DNA from: Paralvinella palmiformis
Lineage: Eukaryota; Annelida; Polychaeta; Terebellida; Alvinellidae
Direction of reading: 5' to 3'
Assembly: GCA_025642065.1 (NCBI GenBank)
Contig: JAODUP010000560.1
Location: forward strand, 67,501 to 131,500
DNA: 64,000 bases
The notes beneath the pieces are model-generated. The model worked only from the letters and a program-made list of their open reading frames with translations, was not told the origin of the DNA and ran no database searches. The translations under genes were made by a program, and so were the position numbers. Shown one piece after another: positions 45,801 through 58,690 of this stretch. Position 1 is the stretch's first letter, and each line of letters opens with the position of its first letter.

Positions 45801-46655
45801 AAACTATTCTTGAAGGACCACATTTGAGAGTCATTTGTATTACATTTAAACAAAGATAATCATTTAAGGAACAAACCGATATCTGATAAGTAGAGATCGT
45901 TAGAAGAATTAAATGGCAGACAATATTAGTATTCTAAGAGAGATTCAATAGATGGTCTTGTGGACAGGTTAACATGACCACTAGCGCGAAAGGATGTCCC
46001 TCTTATAATGATGTGCATGCTACACACTAGGCCTACTAATGGTGTCGTATTGTTGTGGTATGTGTTAGCAGCAAATGAAGTCGAAGGCTCACGTATTATT
46101 TTTACGGAGAGCTGCAATTCTCTATCTTGTAACGAAATCGAGAAGCTCTGGTCATGAACGATACTAGTTCATATATATATACATATATATATATAGACAC
46201 GTGAGTTCATCAGTTGTGTACTCATACATATGTATGTATGTTACATACCTATGCACGGTACATACCTATGTATGATACATCTCTATGCATCTCTAGTTAT
46301 GCATCACTCAGTCTCGCATATAAATTATTATATAAAATACATCTTTTCGCGCTAAATCAAATGGGAACAATGTTTTTGTAGCCTGAAAACAGCTTGAAGG
46401 TTTTGGTTTATTTAAATATACAGACAGCAAACTAATTCGCAAAATTCGTTGTTTATTTTCTATTGGTCAAAAGATTGGCTGACAGTTGACTAAATCATCC
46501 GGTAGCCTTAGTCTGAAAGTGCATTCTATCATCATCTTCAGCCATGATCAGTCCACTGCAGGAGGAAAGCCTTAGCGTGTTGCCTCCAAAGGTCTCGGTT
46601 TCTTGCTCTCAAGTACCAGTTCACATTGCCCCAGTACTGTTGTAGTTCATTTCTC

Positions 46656-46840
46656 CACCTCCATGGTCTAGCTGGTAGCGCGGTTGGCCACAGATATCAA
46701 ACACCCGAGTTCATATCACGGCGTGGGCATGTCTGAAGGGTGTTTCATCTTCCAATTCGCCGCATTGCCTTTGGAAGCCGATCGGCCCATTTAGTCTGGG
46801 TACAAACGTTGCCGTACAAACGTTGCCGTAAAACAACAAA
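46656..46840 (+). mobile_element. Family A SINE, diverged
   Basis: The head CCATGGTCTAGCTGGTAGCG is preserved. Box B is decayed (GTTCATATC). A 14-bp unit TACAAACGTTGCCG is duplicated near the 3' end. Confidence 0.75.
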
Positions 46841-46973
46841 TATTTTTTAGGATTTATTTTGTTTATGAATGTCATTACTCTTAAGGCTGTCCAATTTCTG
46901 ATTTAGTCGAGGCTAACCCGCATTTGGTTGCCGCTTCGACTGTGCTCTGATTATGCGTTGCGATTGTTGAGTT

Positions 46974-47115
46974 GTTTAGCCTGGAACATATGCCCCAGAA
47001 GGGAGTACTTCCTAAAGAAACAAATCCCATGAACACGGATGTGGTTCGGATTCGTACCCACAACCCCGAGGTTTACAGCTCAGTGCTCTAACCGTTGCGG
47101 GATCGGAACGTCCCG
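46974..47115 (-). mobile_element. tRNA-derived SINE (family C)
   Basis: The minus strand reads GGTTAGAGCACTGAGC (box A-like) and GGGTACGAATCC (box B). The body (CAAATCCCATGAACACGG) resembles 63341-63505. Confidence 0.6.
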
Positions 47116-47118
47116 ATT

Positions 47119-47457
47119 TAATAATAATAATAATATGTGCTATTTATATAGCGCCCTATTCAGCTAGAAGCTGCTCTAATGCGCTTTACAATATTATTTA
47201 CAATATTATTATCCCTGACTCAGACCTGTTTCCACCCAGCACATATCTCAACACCCAAGGGAGTATACAACGCATGCTGCCATTATAGGCGCAAAGCGTT
47301 ACTCAAACACATAGCCATCGCGTCCTGTCATCTACTCATTTTTTTATGGATGAGTGAACCAGTCGCCACATGACAGCATTGTAGCTCACGGAGCCTCGAA
47401 CCCGCGACCGTTCGCCTACGAGTCCTACGCTCTAACTAACTGCGCTATCTCGGCGCG
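47119..47457 (-). mobile_element. tRNA-derived SINE (family B)
   Basis: The minus strand reads GATAGCGCAGTTAGTTAGAG (box A) and GGTCGCGGGTTCGAGGCTCC (box B), then a roughly 200-bp body. The 3' end carries the TATATAGCGCC...GCGCTTTACA motif and an ATT-repeat tail. A second copy is at 56.04-56.35 kb. Confidence 0.82.
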
Positions 47458-48310
47458 TATATTTTTAGTTTGTTTGCTTGAAATCGCGTTTATTTGTGTG
47501 TAAGTTATGTCAATTGTGGACGAAGCTGAATCGGGAATATTTTATTCCATAAAATAAAAGCCATACAAAAACTGATTAATGTTTTACTTTCGAACACTGA
47601 TGAATGAGCTAATTAGTAAACGTCACCGCATCATCAAATACGATGGCATGCTATGTCTATAATTCCCCACTATTTGTCGTGGTGTGTTTCTGTCTCTGTG
47701 CGTGTGGGTACGCGCGCTCGCTCGCGTGTACGCGTGTGTGCGTGCGCGGGTGATTTTCTATGCCATTAGCATCGATGGCGACGCATTGGCCGCCATTACC
47801 TTTTCGAGTCACTCCTATTGTCACGATCACTTTTTTCTGACACTCGTATAGCTCGCGTAGAAATGAGGCACCCGTCACGGAAGTGTTAACAAACAGTGAC
47901 ATCTCGTGACATCTCACCGTATAGACGGCTCTACCCCCCGCTGAGTGTCACGCAAACCTGCAACAGGTAAAGTTAACAACGTTACGTTACCACCTCGTGA
48001 CATAACTATTCATTACTACAGAGACACTTAAACATACATTACTAAATAGAAATGTTGCATGGAAGGGGGGGGGGGGTAAGAGTTCACTTATGACTAACAG
48101 ATGTTGCTTGATCGCTTCCCACGTTTTATTCTGTTTCTCAAAAACCTACCTCCGCGACCACCTGTCTCAAGAAGACATCTTCCCTCCAAAAACCACACCA
48201 ACAATGGCCACTCTAATCAGTTATTAATCTTTGGTTATGAAAAAGAGTATCTGAATTAACCGACCATCTACGTTTAGTGTTTATTCGATTGTGGCGAGGA
48301 GGTTGTTTAG

Positions 48311-48467
48311 ATGTTTTACGGTCACTTTAGTTCATAAAGTAGGCTAAGCCGGCTGAGGGACCTCCAATGGTAACGAGGCGAAGTTAAAGATGAAACACCC
48401 TTCATATATGCCCACGCCGAGATTTGAACTCAAGTGGTTCAGATCCAGTTAGACCACGGAGGCGTCC
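48311..48467 (-). mobile_element. Family A SINE
   Basis: Nearly full length. GATGTTTTACGGTCACTTTA to TTAGACCACGGAGGCGTCC reads as the reverse complement of the family. Part of the head is deleted around box A. Confidence 0.75.
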
Positions 48468-50874
48468 AAGAAGGGGGAGGAGGAGGAGGAGGAGGGGAAC
48501 GAGAAGGAGGATGTGCAGGATTTAAAAAAACGCCCTTACTAATGGGATTCATTCAAGGTCACGGTCAAGTGAAACTACATCCCTGTAATCATCCTCAATA
48601 TGCCTTTGGCTAGTTATATTTTAAGGACAAAATTGTAGGTCATTGGATCTGATAAAATTATAAACATTAAACTTGTTGGTGCGAGTAAGCCAGTGTAGGG
48701 TAGATAATGAAAATATAAATATTACGTAATAATAAGAATTATACTCGTATGTATTTTAATGATGTTACATATATGATTATACATCACGTCTCTAAGTCAT
48801 CCTAACAACAAGCAATATATTATTACCTCTATCAGAAAATTTGCCTACCTAAGAAACGGGACTAATATTAATCGGTGATGTAATTTAGATTTTATTTTAA
48901 ATTCATTGGGCACACTTGATGCAGTTATCGAGAGTCGTTATTTTTTTTAATTATTAATCGATTTCCCCACATTCTGTAGAAAACAAAATCCCACTTTAGT
49001 AGGCAAGCGTTGATTTGTTCGGCCATAAGTGTACGAATTTCCGCGTCTGGCGGGTGGCCTCTTAAATGATGTTTTACGGTGGATTGTTTCGGCAGGATGT
49101 CCCTTCTAAACGGATCTCTAAGTGCATTAAGTAGCAATTTGCTCCGTAGTACGGCGAGGAATTGCAGCCAAACATCGGCGGCGGTGAATGAAGACCGGGC
49201 ACAAACGTCCACTCGGCGCATGAAGTGAAATAAACGCTACAATTCGTCGTTTGTACGAGTCGAGAGAGTTTGCGCGTGCGTGTTTACTCGGGCCAATTGA
49301 ACCTTGGATGACCACTATGTGGCTTACAAGTGATTTCATCCAAATTGCTAAAGGTTTTCTAAATAAAGGCGAAGAATACATCACGACGGTAGTGTACGGA
49401 GGACTTCATGCCGAGTTCACCGAGCTTGCTCTGATCAGCAGCCCAGTATCAGGTATACATGTTGTTGGTACGATGGCTAATTAACGACTTGGTTTCACGT
49501 GTAGAATAATACGGAAAGTCATAGTATCCGCGATGAAGCATGCCTGTGGTGTGATTCGTCGGAATGATACGGAAGACACGATGCGACACGATTATTTGTG
49601 TCTCAATGTTGACGATTCAGGGCGGAATTCGCTTTGGGTTGTTAGCGGAACACAACAGTCTACTGACTGCCGAGTCTACGGGAAAATCCATGTTATACCT
49701 CTGGTTATATGGATTTTTTACACCTTTTCCAATATACGGACAAAAACTAAATCTTGGCTGATTCTACGGATTTTTGTATAAATATTGACGTGGTAAATTT
49801 AATATATCAGCAAACTGTGTCACTTTAGCTGTATAATGCAACAAATATGCGCATATTGGTTTTAGACGCAAGTGATTACATGGACAGAATATATGTTTTG
49901 GAGCCAGATCTTTTGTGATGTCATTAATTACTGTGATGTCATTGTCTCGATTTGCGGGATTTGTTTGTGTTATATTCACTTTATTTGTGTTATATTCACT
50001 TTTTTTATATATATGTCATGGGTTTTTTCGCACGCTTTTCTGTGTTTTTTTCAATCTCAGGATATTAATTAACATTAATTGGCCATTACTGACACAGGGA
50101 CATACAGTGTTGGAGATCGTGGCCCATCGATCTCGTCCGAACCGAATTCCATAAGTTCATGCTCATAGACAATGGTACGAAAATAACGCAAAATAGTTCA
50201 GGATATTTGGGAGCGATGTTATGACAAACAAATGCATTTTATCAACTGATGGGAACATAAAACGATGTCATTATATCCTGTCATAAGCTAGAGTAATATA
50301 AAGAAGCCCATTAAAGTGAACCAGTTATTAATCCCATTCGCGAGAAAACAAAGTAGCTGAAGAAGGACGGTTTTGGTAATTGCTTCGAACCGGAAACTAA
50401 ATATTTAATCAGTCAATTGAAATGGCTTTTCGCAAGAAGTAAAACTTCAAATTTGAATATTCAGACAGCGATAAGAACATTCTCGATATGTGGATTATTA
50501 ACCAGATATATATAATCATAACATAGATCATATTAATATATTGTTGTTGTCCGATAATTTATTTATAAATATCTTCATGTTCTATGGCTCGCTGTTTATA
50601 TGCTATGCTTCCGATATTCCCTTTGTTACACCAACATCGTTTTATTTATGTTATTATTATTATTGATGATAATAATGTTGATGATGATGATAATGATGAT
50701 GATGATTATTATGATGATGACGATGATATGACATACTGAACTACTTAACTCTGGGACAGTGATCTATACTCCTGTCACCTTTAGCTAGCCTTTGATCCTG
50801 GCTTAGGAGTTCACACTTAAGACCCTTTCAGATTGTCCTTTAAAACAGGTAGTGTGTGTGCGTGTGCACAGCAC

Positions 50875-50875
<1 letters not shown>

Positions 50876-50937
<62 letters not shown>
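50876..50937. repeat. (TA)n microsatellite, 60 bases
   Basis: The longest TA run in the window. Confidence 0.95.
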
Positions 50938-50940
<3 letters not shown>

Positions 50941-50985
50941 GTTCATAGCACCTATTGATTTAAATTCTTTGAGGATTATGCCAGT

Positions 50986-51070
50986 AGGGTGTTTCATCTT
51001 TCACTTCTCTTCATTACCTTTGGAGGTCACTAGCCTGCCATCTTCATAAAAGTGGGCGTAAAATATTAAC
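50986..51070 (+). mobile_element. Family A SINE 3' fragment
   Basis: GTGTTTCATCTTTCACTTCT, CATTACCTTTGGAGGTCACT and AAAGTGGGCGTAAAATATT. No head. Confidence 0.6.
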
Positions 51071-51989
51071 ATTTAAAGTAGTAATATTAGTAGTAGCAAT
51101 ACTAATAATAACAACAGTAAGTTAATGTGTGTGTGTTTGAAGTGATTTTTAATTCACTTTGACGCTTGTCAAACTTGAGACATATAGGTTAGTGAACCCC
51201 CCCCCCCCCAATAACAATGACATGAACACTAACTTAGAGGTTTGTGAATTGACTTTATTGTTACTGAAAATGTACTGTGCGAAATATTAAAGTAGAAAGT
51301 GTGCATGAATATATGAATGTCTCTTTTACGGGTTTGTTATTTACATAAAAGTTATTACTTTTTAGCATAGATTTATTTTACGATATCGCGTTCTAGAGAT
51401 TGGCTGCGTACTTATTATTTTACGGAATCCCTATATTTCCCGTATTTTACGACAATCAATCTAGTCAATAAATAGTGAAAGGAGCAAAGTAACAAATTCG
51501 CAAATCACCCAAGAACACATGAAAATTAATCGTTACAGAAAACTGGGCATCGGTGTATACCAGAAGATCATCAGTCGGTCCACATCAAGCGTTCCATGCA
51601 CAGATGTGGTATCGTAAGGCAGGTTCGCATTTTATTGGCGAAGATTGTCATTAAATATGAGTACTTAATATCTTTGAACGAAGTGATCTCAGTGATAGGT
51701 TTCACTCTGTTGACATAAATCATGTTATCAACAAACGAACACGACGTCCATATACATTGTCGATATATCCTATAGCCAGGTGGTCTTTGAATGCGGGTGA
51801 CCCGTCTTAAGACAAGTTCCGGCTTTTTATTCACTTAGCGTAAAACAAAATGGCGGCACCGTAATTACTCCCCTCTCTAAGCCAGGTGGTCTCCAGCGGC
51901 AGGTGCTGTTTCTGACCATATTTTGCGGACCCCGTTTACAAAGAAGTGACCACATCGCTAATTATAATATACTCTGGACGGCCCTTTGA

Positions 51990-51993
51990 CATC

Positions 51994-52038
<45 letters not shown>
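51990..52038. repeat. (CT)n microsatellite
   Basis: A pure CT run. Confidence 0.93.
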
Positions 52039-52041
<3 letters not shown>

Positions 52042-52543
52042 CGGCCACTCACTTTGTCAAACAAACCACTCATCATCTATAATCAACAACAACTAATATT
52101 GACAACGTTCGAGCACAAAGGCTCGGGCGGCTGTTGAAGTCTCCTCATTGAACTGTGTTCTTTGAAATGTCAGAAACACGACTGGAAGCACTTGGTGATA
52201 GGCCAATCGGAGGTACGATATGAACGCGAGGTCTGAAGATGGGGTTGGTGGAGATGACGTATTTAGAATGGGCGCTATAATTAATACTGCGATTATAAGC
52301 CCGTGCGATGTTGTTATGGTCTGTTATTAGTATTGCACGCGGTCTCAGATGGCGAATGTGAGACGATAATGGAGCAGCGGTTCAGTGGACTTTTGAATAT
52401 GATTTCGTCCGACGTGCCGAGTATTGGCTGGTGAGTGAACCAGTTGGCGATTGTTATTGGCTGAGGGTGATTTGGCTGCTCGATGAGTGAGTGTGTGGGT
52501 GAGTAGATGTGTGGGTGTGGGTGGGTGGTTTGTTGGATGGATG

Positions 52544-52646
52544 GAGTGAGTGAGTGAGTGAGTGAATGAGTGAATGAGTGAGTGAGTGAGTGAGTGAGTG
52601 AGTGAGTGAGTGAGTGAGTGAGTGAGTGAGTGAGTGAGTGAGTGAG
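52544..52646. repeat. (GAGT)n microsatellite
   Basis: About 25 copies of GAGT/GTGA, with a few GAAT variants. Confidence 0.93.
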
Positions 52647-53342
52647 GTGCCCAGTTGGCTAGATGGCCAGTTAGTCAGTCAGTCAATCAGTGAGCCATTA
52701 GGCCATTGTGTTAATCAGTTGTCGAGTGAGAGATGGAGAACGAGATCGGGTGGGGTGTCCGCCACCCCCCGCCATCCCCTTTCTCCATCATTCAACCGTT
52801 GATCCATTCATCCTCTCATTGATCCACTCTCCTCAGCCTTGCCACAATATCCTACATTCCTAGACTCAACTCGGTCGGGCTGTGAACACGTCATTGAAGT
52901 CGCCCATAATTAGCGCTATCTCTCACCGAAGACCGCAGCCTCTCTACTCATTATGCCAACGATACAACGGCCCCATTGTCCATTCCATATACCAACCGTT
53001 GGCTAAATTGTTGTCCTTCTTTGTCATCCATACACAGCCAACCTTAACTGAAGGAAACAAAAGGGAAAAAACCGTTGTCTCGGCGAGGAATACAAAGCCG
53101 ACAAAACATCTAAGTTAACACTTATAATAAGGGATGGTATTGTAGACACTGCGAACACTCAATGAACGGAGGAGAGTATGTGCGTGAAACAGAAGGTTAT
53201 GGGAGAACTTTGTGAAGTGTTCTCGTCGTTATCCTATTGTAGAAAGGTCAATGGTTTGATGGCCACCGTATGGTCGTCTCCCTGTCATTATGGCATCAAA
53301 TCACCGAAAAGGTGGAATGCGACTCGATGATGGCACGCGGAA

Positions 53343-53510
53343 GGTGACTGTGGTCCTGTGGTGGAATGGCCGCTTAGAATAGGGGAGGTCCCCGGTTCGA
53401 ATCCGACAAACAGCTGTTGGTCTTTACAATGACAAGAAGGAGACTGGGGATTTAGTAAAGATCCCTCAGTTGTGGGAGCCGTTCCAAGATGCTGTACAGC
53501 GAAATTGCAT
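53343..53510 (+). mobile_element. tRNA-derived repeat
   Basis: A plus-strand head GTGGTGGAATGGCCGC with a box B GGTTCGAATCC, followed by a roughly 120-bp body. Single copy in this window, so the family is uncertain. Confidence 0.45.
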
Positions 53511-53676
53511 GATAACAAACAATGTACATCTTGATATTTCATATCAGAAATATAAATACGCTTAATTTATTCAGATAAACTAACCTAAATAAGACAGTCA
53601 GCATAAAGTAATAAGGGATAACTCTAAATATCTGAATAACATTGCAGCATAACATATTACACAAATATTTATAATG

Positions 53677-53721
<45 letters not shown>

Positions 53722-54121
53722 TATATACATTTATATGGATAAGAGATATTTGTTTTCGAGAAATAACTGATTTAGTCACGATTTAGCCATTATTCAAAAC
53801 TCTGTTGGATGCCTATAGCACACGTATCTTACTATATACAGGTAAACAGTCAAGGATTACGGCTCTACGAACTAATAGAAACGAGTGAGACATCGTATCC
53901 AATGTTTATGTCAGTGATGTAAGTTGTATTATAAAATAAATAAGTAAATAACTCATTTCTAAACTCATTTATAACTCATTTTCAAGCTAAGCCTCTTCGT
54001 ATGGTGCACTCTCGTAGATTGTTGACTATGGTGAACAACAACGTGTAACGGTTGTGGCTTTACAGTGTAGTAAGAATGGTCTATTTGTTGATCAGAACTT
54101 AGTGCGGACACCGGTTAATAG

Positions 54122-54152
<31 letters not shown>

Positions 54153-54239
54153 CAACAACAATAACAACAACGAATAATCGGAAACGATCGTTAATTGGTG
54201 GCTGTTGTACGATAATGCAGTGGAGAACTGGTCATCGAC

Positions 54240-54330
54240 AACATAAATAATAATAATAGTCGTAGTAGTAGTAGTAGTTGTTGTAGTAGTAGTCGTCGTC
54301 TAATAGTAGTAGTAGTAGTAGTAGTAGTAG
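54240..54330. repeat. (AGT)n microsatellite
   Basis: Interrupted AGT run; (CAA)n precedes it at 54124-54172. Confidence 0.9.
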
Positions 54331-54559
54331 AAGTACAACTGGACAATTAACTATTTCCCCATGCCATGAGTATTGGGTATTATTCATTTTCTCCCCATAA
54401 CATCTCATATCAACATTGCTCATTTCATTCATTAGTTCACGGTATGTCAGCGTGACCCGTCAATGTTAATGTTTAGCCGAGCCTATAGTTGATAAACGGC
54501 GTTATCACGTATTAATAACATATATGTCATTTTTGTAGGCTGCTCTATACTTGATAAAT

Positions 54560-54940
54560 ATCATCGGCACGCCCCTCGTGAACTCGAACTGAATGTGGGT
54601 ACGATTTGTATCGGACAAATCTGCTACGTTTCTCACGAGTGTCATTCGACTTAGGGCCGTAAACGTTGACTATTGCTCAATACGGGAGCCATTCTGCGGT
54701 CGTGAAGTGGTTCGTGACCGATGTCCGGTTGTCACATTGGGTCGCCATCAATAACCCGGATGGCCTGCCCCCTTTTTATAAATGACCCCGATAGACTGTC
54801 TCGGAGCAGGTGTTTGTCACAGCGGGCCCTCATAAAATGTCACATGTACGACGAATTGTCACAATGGCGGCCAGCGACGGCCATTGATAATTTATCGCCC
54901 GTAGAGGCCACGCTAACAGACTGTTTTATTGACTTATAAT
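54560..54940. promoter_or_regulatory. CpG-richer non-coding block, candidate regulatory DNA
   Basis: The block has many CpGs (CGTGACCGATGTCCGG, GGCGGCCAGCGACGGCCA, TTATCGCCCG) and GATAA/TTATCG and CATAAAA motifs, and no repeat or splice-bounded ORF. It stands out from the AT-rich surroundings. Its function is a guess. Confidence 0.25.
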
Positions 54941-55403
54941 TGACTTGTTTGTTCGTTAAGGAGAGGTGTTCGTTGAAGGCCGGTAATCCGTGGACAGGTG
55001 CTCGTGTGTGCGGTGAGATGTGGAGGGGGGGGATCGGTTGGGTTATAAAAGCATTTTGGTCACTAGTAAACGCTGTATGTACTAGTAATAGTAGTAATAG
55101 TGGTATAAGTAGTGGTAATAGTAGTGGTAATAATAGTATTAGTAGTGGTAATAGTAGTATTAGTAATAGTAAGAGTCAGTAAGTCAGTAAGTGGCCAAGT
55201 TTTGTGTTGTTTAGCTATGGTACTGGTCACCCTCGGGCGATATAGCCGTGGAGCTACTCTCTAGTCAAACGAACAATTTAGATGAAACATCCTCCAGACA
55301 GGCGTAACACTGGTTTTCGAGCCTGGAACATGATATCCGCAATGCAGTTCACTAACTTTGAGCCACCGATTTTTCTTGGATCAGATTAGGTTATTTTTTA
55401 TTT

Positions 55404-55404
<1 letters not shown>

Positions 55405-55438
<34 letters not shown>

Positions 55439-55440
55439 TG
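55405..55440. repeat. (TA)n microsatellite
   Basis: TA run followed by a (CGTG) stretch; another TA run at 55745-55780. Confidence 0.9.
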
Positions 55441-55741
55441 CGTGCGTGCGTGAGTGTGTGTCTTCGTGTGTGGGTTACCAGCGTGTGTAAATTATTAATT
55501 ATAATATCTGAAGGATTCACAAGGAGCTAAATGGCAACTTTTTTCCTATAAAATGTTTATTGTCTCCTCAGATCCAAACAGTCATAATCTAAAATAGATC
55601 TGAAGATGTTCAAAATATAGAATGATGTGATTATTTATATCTCTTTGTTGTTTAATAAGTGACTAGCATAACCTTAAACTAGGGCATGTCTGGGTAAATA
55701 TTTACCGAGTTATTTATATATGGCTTAATGATGTTTACGGC

Positions 55742-55785
<44 letters not shown>

Positions 55786-56040
55786 TTAAGCCGGATAACA
55801 ACATAGGTCATACCGGGTTAGGATACTTTTAGAGGCAGATTTGTAATCTCATTTTCATGAAAATATATGAAAATAGTTTAAATGATTTTTTTTAAAGAGA
55901 TAACATAATATAAAACTGGCGAGAAGAATGTTGTTGTTGTTGTTGTTGTTATTGTTGTTGTTGGATTTTCACAAGGTGCTTCCATGGAGGAAAATTAATT
56001 AATGTTGTCTTGGTTTTATCTGATACAAACGTATAAGATT

Positions 56041-56347
56041 GGCTACTGTCCCTATTCAGCTAGATAGCTGCTCCAAGACACTGTACAGTATTATTATCCC
56101 GTACTCAGACCTAGTCCAATCCAGCACACGCCTCAAGTGCAAATGCAGCATACAACGCATGCTGCCATTAAAGGCGTAAAGCGTTACTCAAACACATATA
56201 GCTATCGCGTCCGGTCAGGTTCTTATTTTTATGGATGAGTGAACCAATCGCCAACATGACAACATTGCAGCTCCCGGAGCCTCGAACCTGCGACCCTTCG
56301 ACTACGAGTCCTGCGCTCTATATAATCAACTGTGCTATCGTGGCTCT
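56041..56347 (-). mobile_element. tRNA-derived SINE (family B), second copy
   Basis: Shares with 47119-47457 the blocks CATACAACGCATGCTGCCAT, GCGTAAAGCGTTACTCAAAC, ATGGATGAGTGAACCA and the antisense box B GAGCCTCGAACC. Confidence 0.8.
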
Positions 56348-56557
56348 GACGTTGTTTATCGCTACATGGCGCTGTTCTTGTAGGTACACGATACCTTTCC
56401 CTCATCTTTCATAGAATTGGGTCAGTTATTTACAAGAGGCATACAAAAATATCGGAACATATATCTCTAGTTAATTGATAACCCGTTTAATTCGGTATCC
56501 CTTCTTTTAAGAATGGATAATAATGTAATGTTGAGAGACATGGAGAATGGTTGAAGA

Positions 56558-56751
56558 TGATGAAGATGATGATTGATGTTTTACGGCCACTTTTGTGCAC
56601 ATGGTAGGCTAAATCGGCCGAGCGACCTCCAAAGCTAATGAGACGAAGTCAAAGACGAAACAAATTTCAGATATGCCCGAGCCGAGATTTGAACACGGGT
56701 GGTGGTAATTTGTGGTCCAACACGCTAACGCTAGACCACGGAGGCGCCCCC
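56558..56751 (-). mobile_element. Family A SINE, full length
   Basis: Flanked by AGAATGGTTGAAGA at 56544-56557 and 56752-56765. Boxes A and B are intact on the minus strand. Confidence 0.9.
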
Positions 56752-57154
56752 AGAATGGTTGAAGAGGACAAAAGTATTTTACGTATTGAGTACAATCAGT
56801 TTAAAAAAATGCCATAGTTAACTTATATTGGCGAATAAATGAGTAAGTGTGAATCTATTAGCCAATAGCACTTGGTGAATCAGTCCGTGAGTCGGTCAGT
56901 GATACGCTGAATTCCCATTTGGTTAGTTACTCGTTCAACCAGCCAGCAACCCAACCACCCAACCAGCCAGCCACCCAACCAGCCTCAAACCATAATCCCC
57001 TCACAGCCTGGTGACACACTGACAAAGACCTTCTACGTGCCAGATCTGCCCACCTGTCACATCATTTCTAGGGTCCGCTGTCAGTTGGCATGACCTTGTC
57101 CGTGACCTTGTAGTCACGTGCTATCATCCGTGATAATATGCGTTGATTGTCGAA

Positions 57155-57230
57155 GAAAGGGTTAGCTCTCGAGTTGTCGTTTTTGTGCGAGTTAACTCTC
57201 GAGTTGTCATTGTTGTGCGAGTTTGGTCTC
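57155..57230. repeat. 30-bp tandem duplication
   Basis: GTTA(G/A)CTCTCGAGTTGTC with TTGTGCGA occurs twice, then decays. Confidence 0.7.
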
Positions 57231-57283
57231 TTCACACTTTTGTCCATCAACGACAAGTGTGTTCATGACTCCAGCACAAGTCT

Positions 57284-57314
<31 letters not shown>

Positions 57315-58494
57315 ACCTTCTCGCCGCTGACATATGTCAGTTTCTTATGGTTTCAAATAATATAAAATTAAGTGATTTTTTTTAAATTGTAACTTTTGTC
57401 AGCTCCGAATGGCCCTCTGACTGACTGACTTTGTGTACGGGCGTGCGTGAGTGTCTGCATACATATTCGCACGCACGCACGCACGCACGCACGCCCATAC
57501 ACATATTTCTATACTAGCGATAAATATATCTGTTTTAGTACGTACTTCAGTTCGTTACTTGATTTATTTCCAGTTTTGCTTTCGAAATAAAAATATACCC
57601 CCCCTCGTGATTAGTAAAACAATCATTAATTAGTATCTATTATCTATTGTGACATTTCCAGCTAAAGTTGACAAATCCACACCCCCCCCCCCTTCACCCC
57701 CCATTTCTAGCACTTCAAACCCGACTTTATCAGTTAAAGCGTATTCTTTTTACCATACTCTTGTATAACGCTTCCACCATCAAAGTGACCCATTTCACTG
57801 ACACCTATAATTAGGGCGGTTTAATTAAATTAATTACAGAGTTCCCACCTTCGTAATTTTTTGTTGTGTTCTGCTTAAATAAAGTCCAATTCAAACGTAA
57901 TCAGATCTTCTACGATAATGATAACGATTCTATCAGAAGTTAATGATTCGTGTAATTAAGTCTTACCTAACAGATGCAGATTTGATTGTTATTTCATTTG
58001 AGTGTACATTAGTGCGCGTGCATATATATTCGTGTCTGTGTTATTTTGCGTGTTACGGTGGTGTCCGATGGCACTTATTTCAGGATACATAAATATGACG
58101 GCACAGGCTCGGGGTGCCAAGACCTTAACTTTACTTAACTTAACTTCCAAAATAATTAGAAATACATAAACTTATACAAGCCTATGGATACAAAAACCTA
58201 TACATACACAAAGACGATTCATCACTTTTCATACGTGACAATTGCATGCCGCATGAACGTATGCGGCCACGTCCAGGTGTGATGTAAACCCAAGTCTGTC
58301 CCTTCGGGAAGACATACCGTGTGTGCAGACTGCCCGGTACCTCATACCTTTGACGGCTCCATGGATCCCAAACAATTAAAAAAAATCTATTTACACACGT
58401 GTATGCCACCCAGTGGCCCCGCAGTGGTTCTGCTGTCCTTTGTATAGATTGTCCTGTTTACACTGATGTACAGATCTGGGATGAGGCTGAAAAA

Positions 58495-58690
58495 GTGAAG
58501 TGAAGTTTATTTTCAATTTCCCACAAATAATCGTACAATATTAATATATATATAATATATGAAAAACTTTCATAAGGTCAGCAAAAAAAGAAGGAAATTG
58601 AAGGACCAATACAGTCTCAGCTGTCTTCCCATTGGCCCTCTAAATATAAATAATAAAATATATGTAGGTGTCACATCACATATATGAGGA
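58495..58690. repeat. Repeat related to the 3' end of LINE L2
   Basis: TTTATTTTCAATTTCCCACA and CAGCTGTCTTCCCATTGGCC correspond to TTTATTTTCCAAATTCCACA and GAGCTGTCTTCCCATCGGCC at about 14060-14177. Probably a severely truncated copy of the same LINE. Confidence 0.55.

Noticed and set aside
48925..49384. Two overlapping minus-strand ORFs in a CpG-richer stretch
   Set aside because: No recognisable domain, and no splice sites that would link them to anything else.
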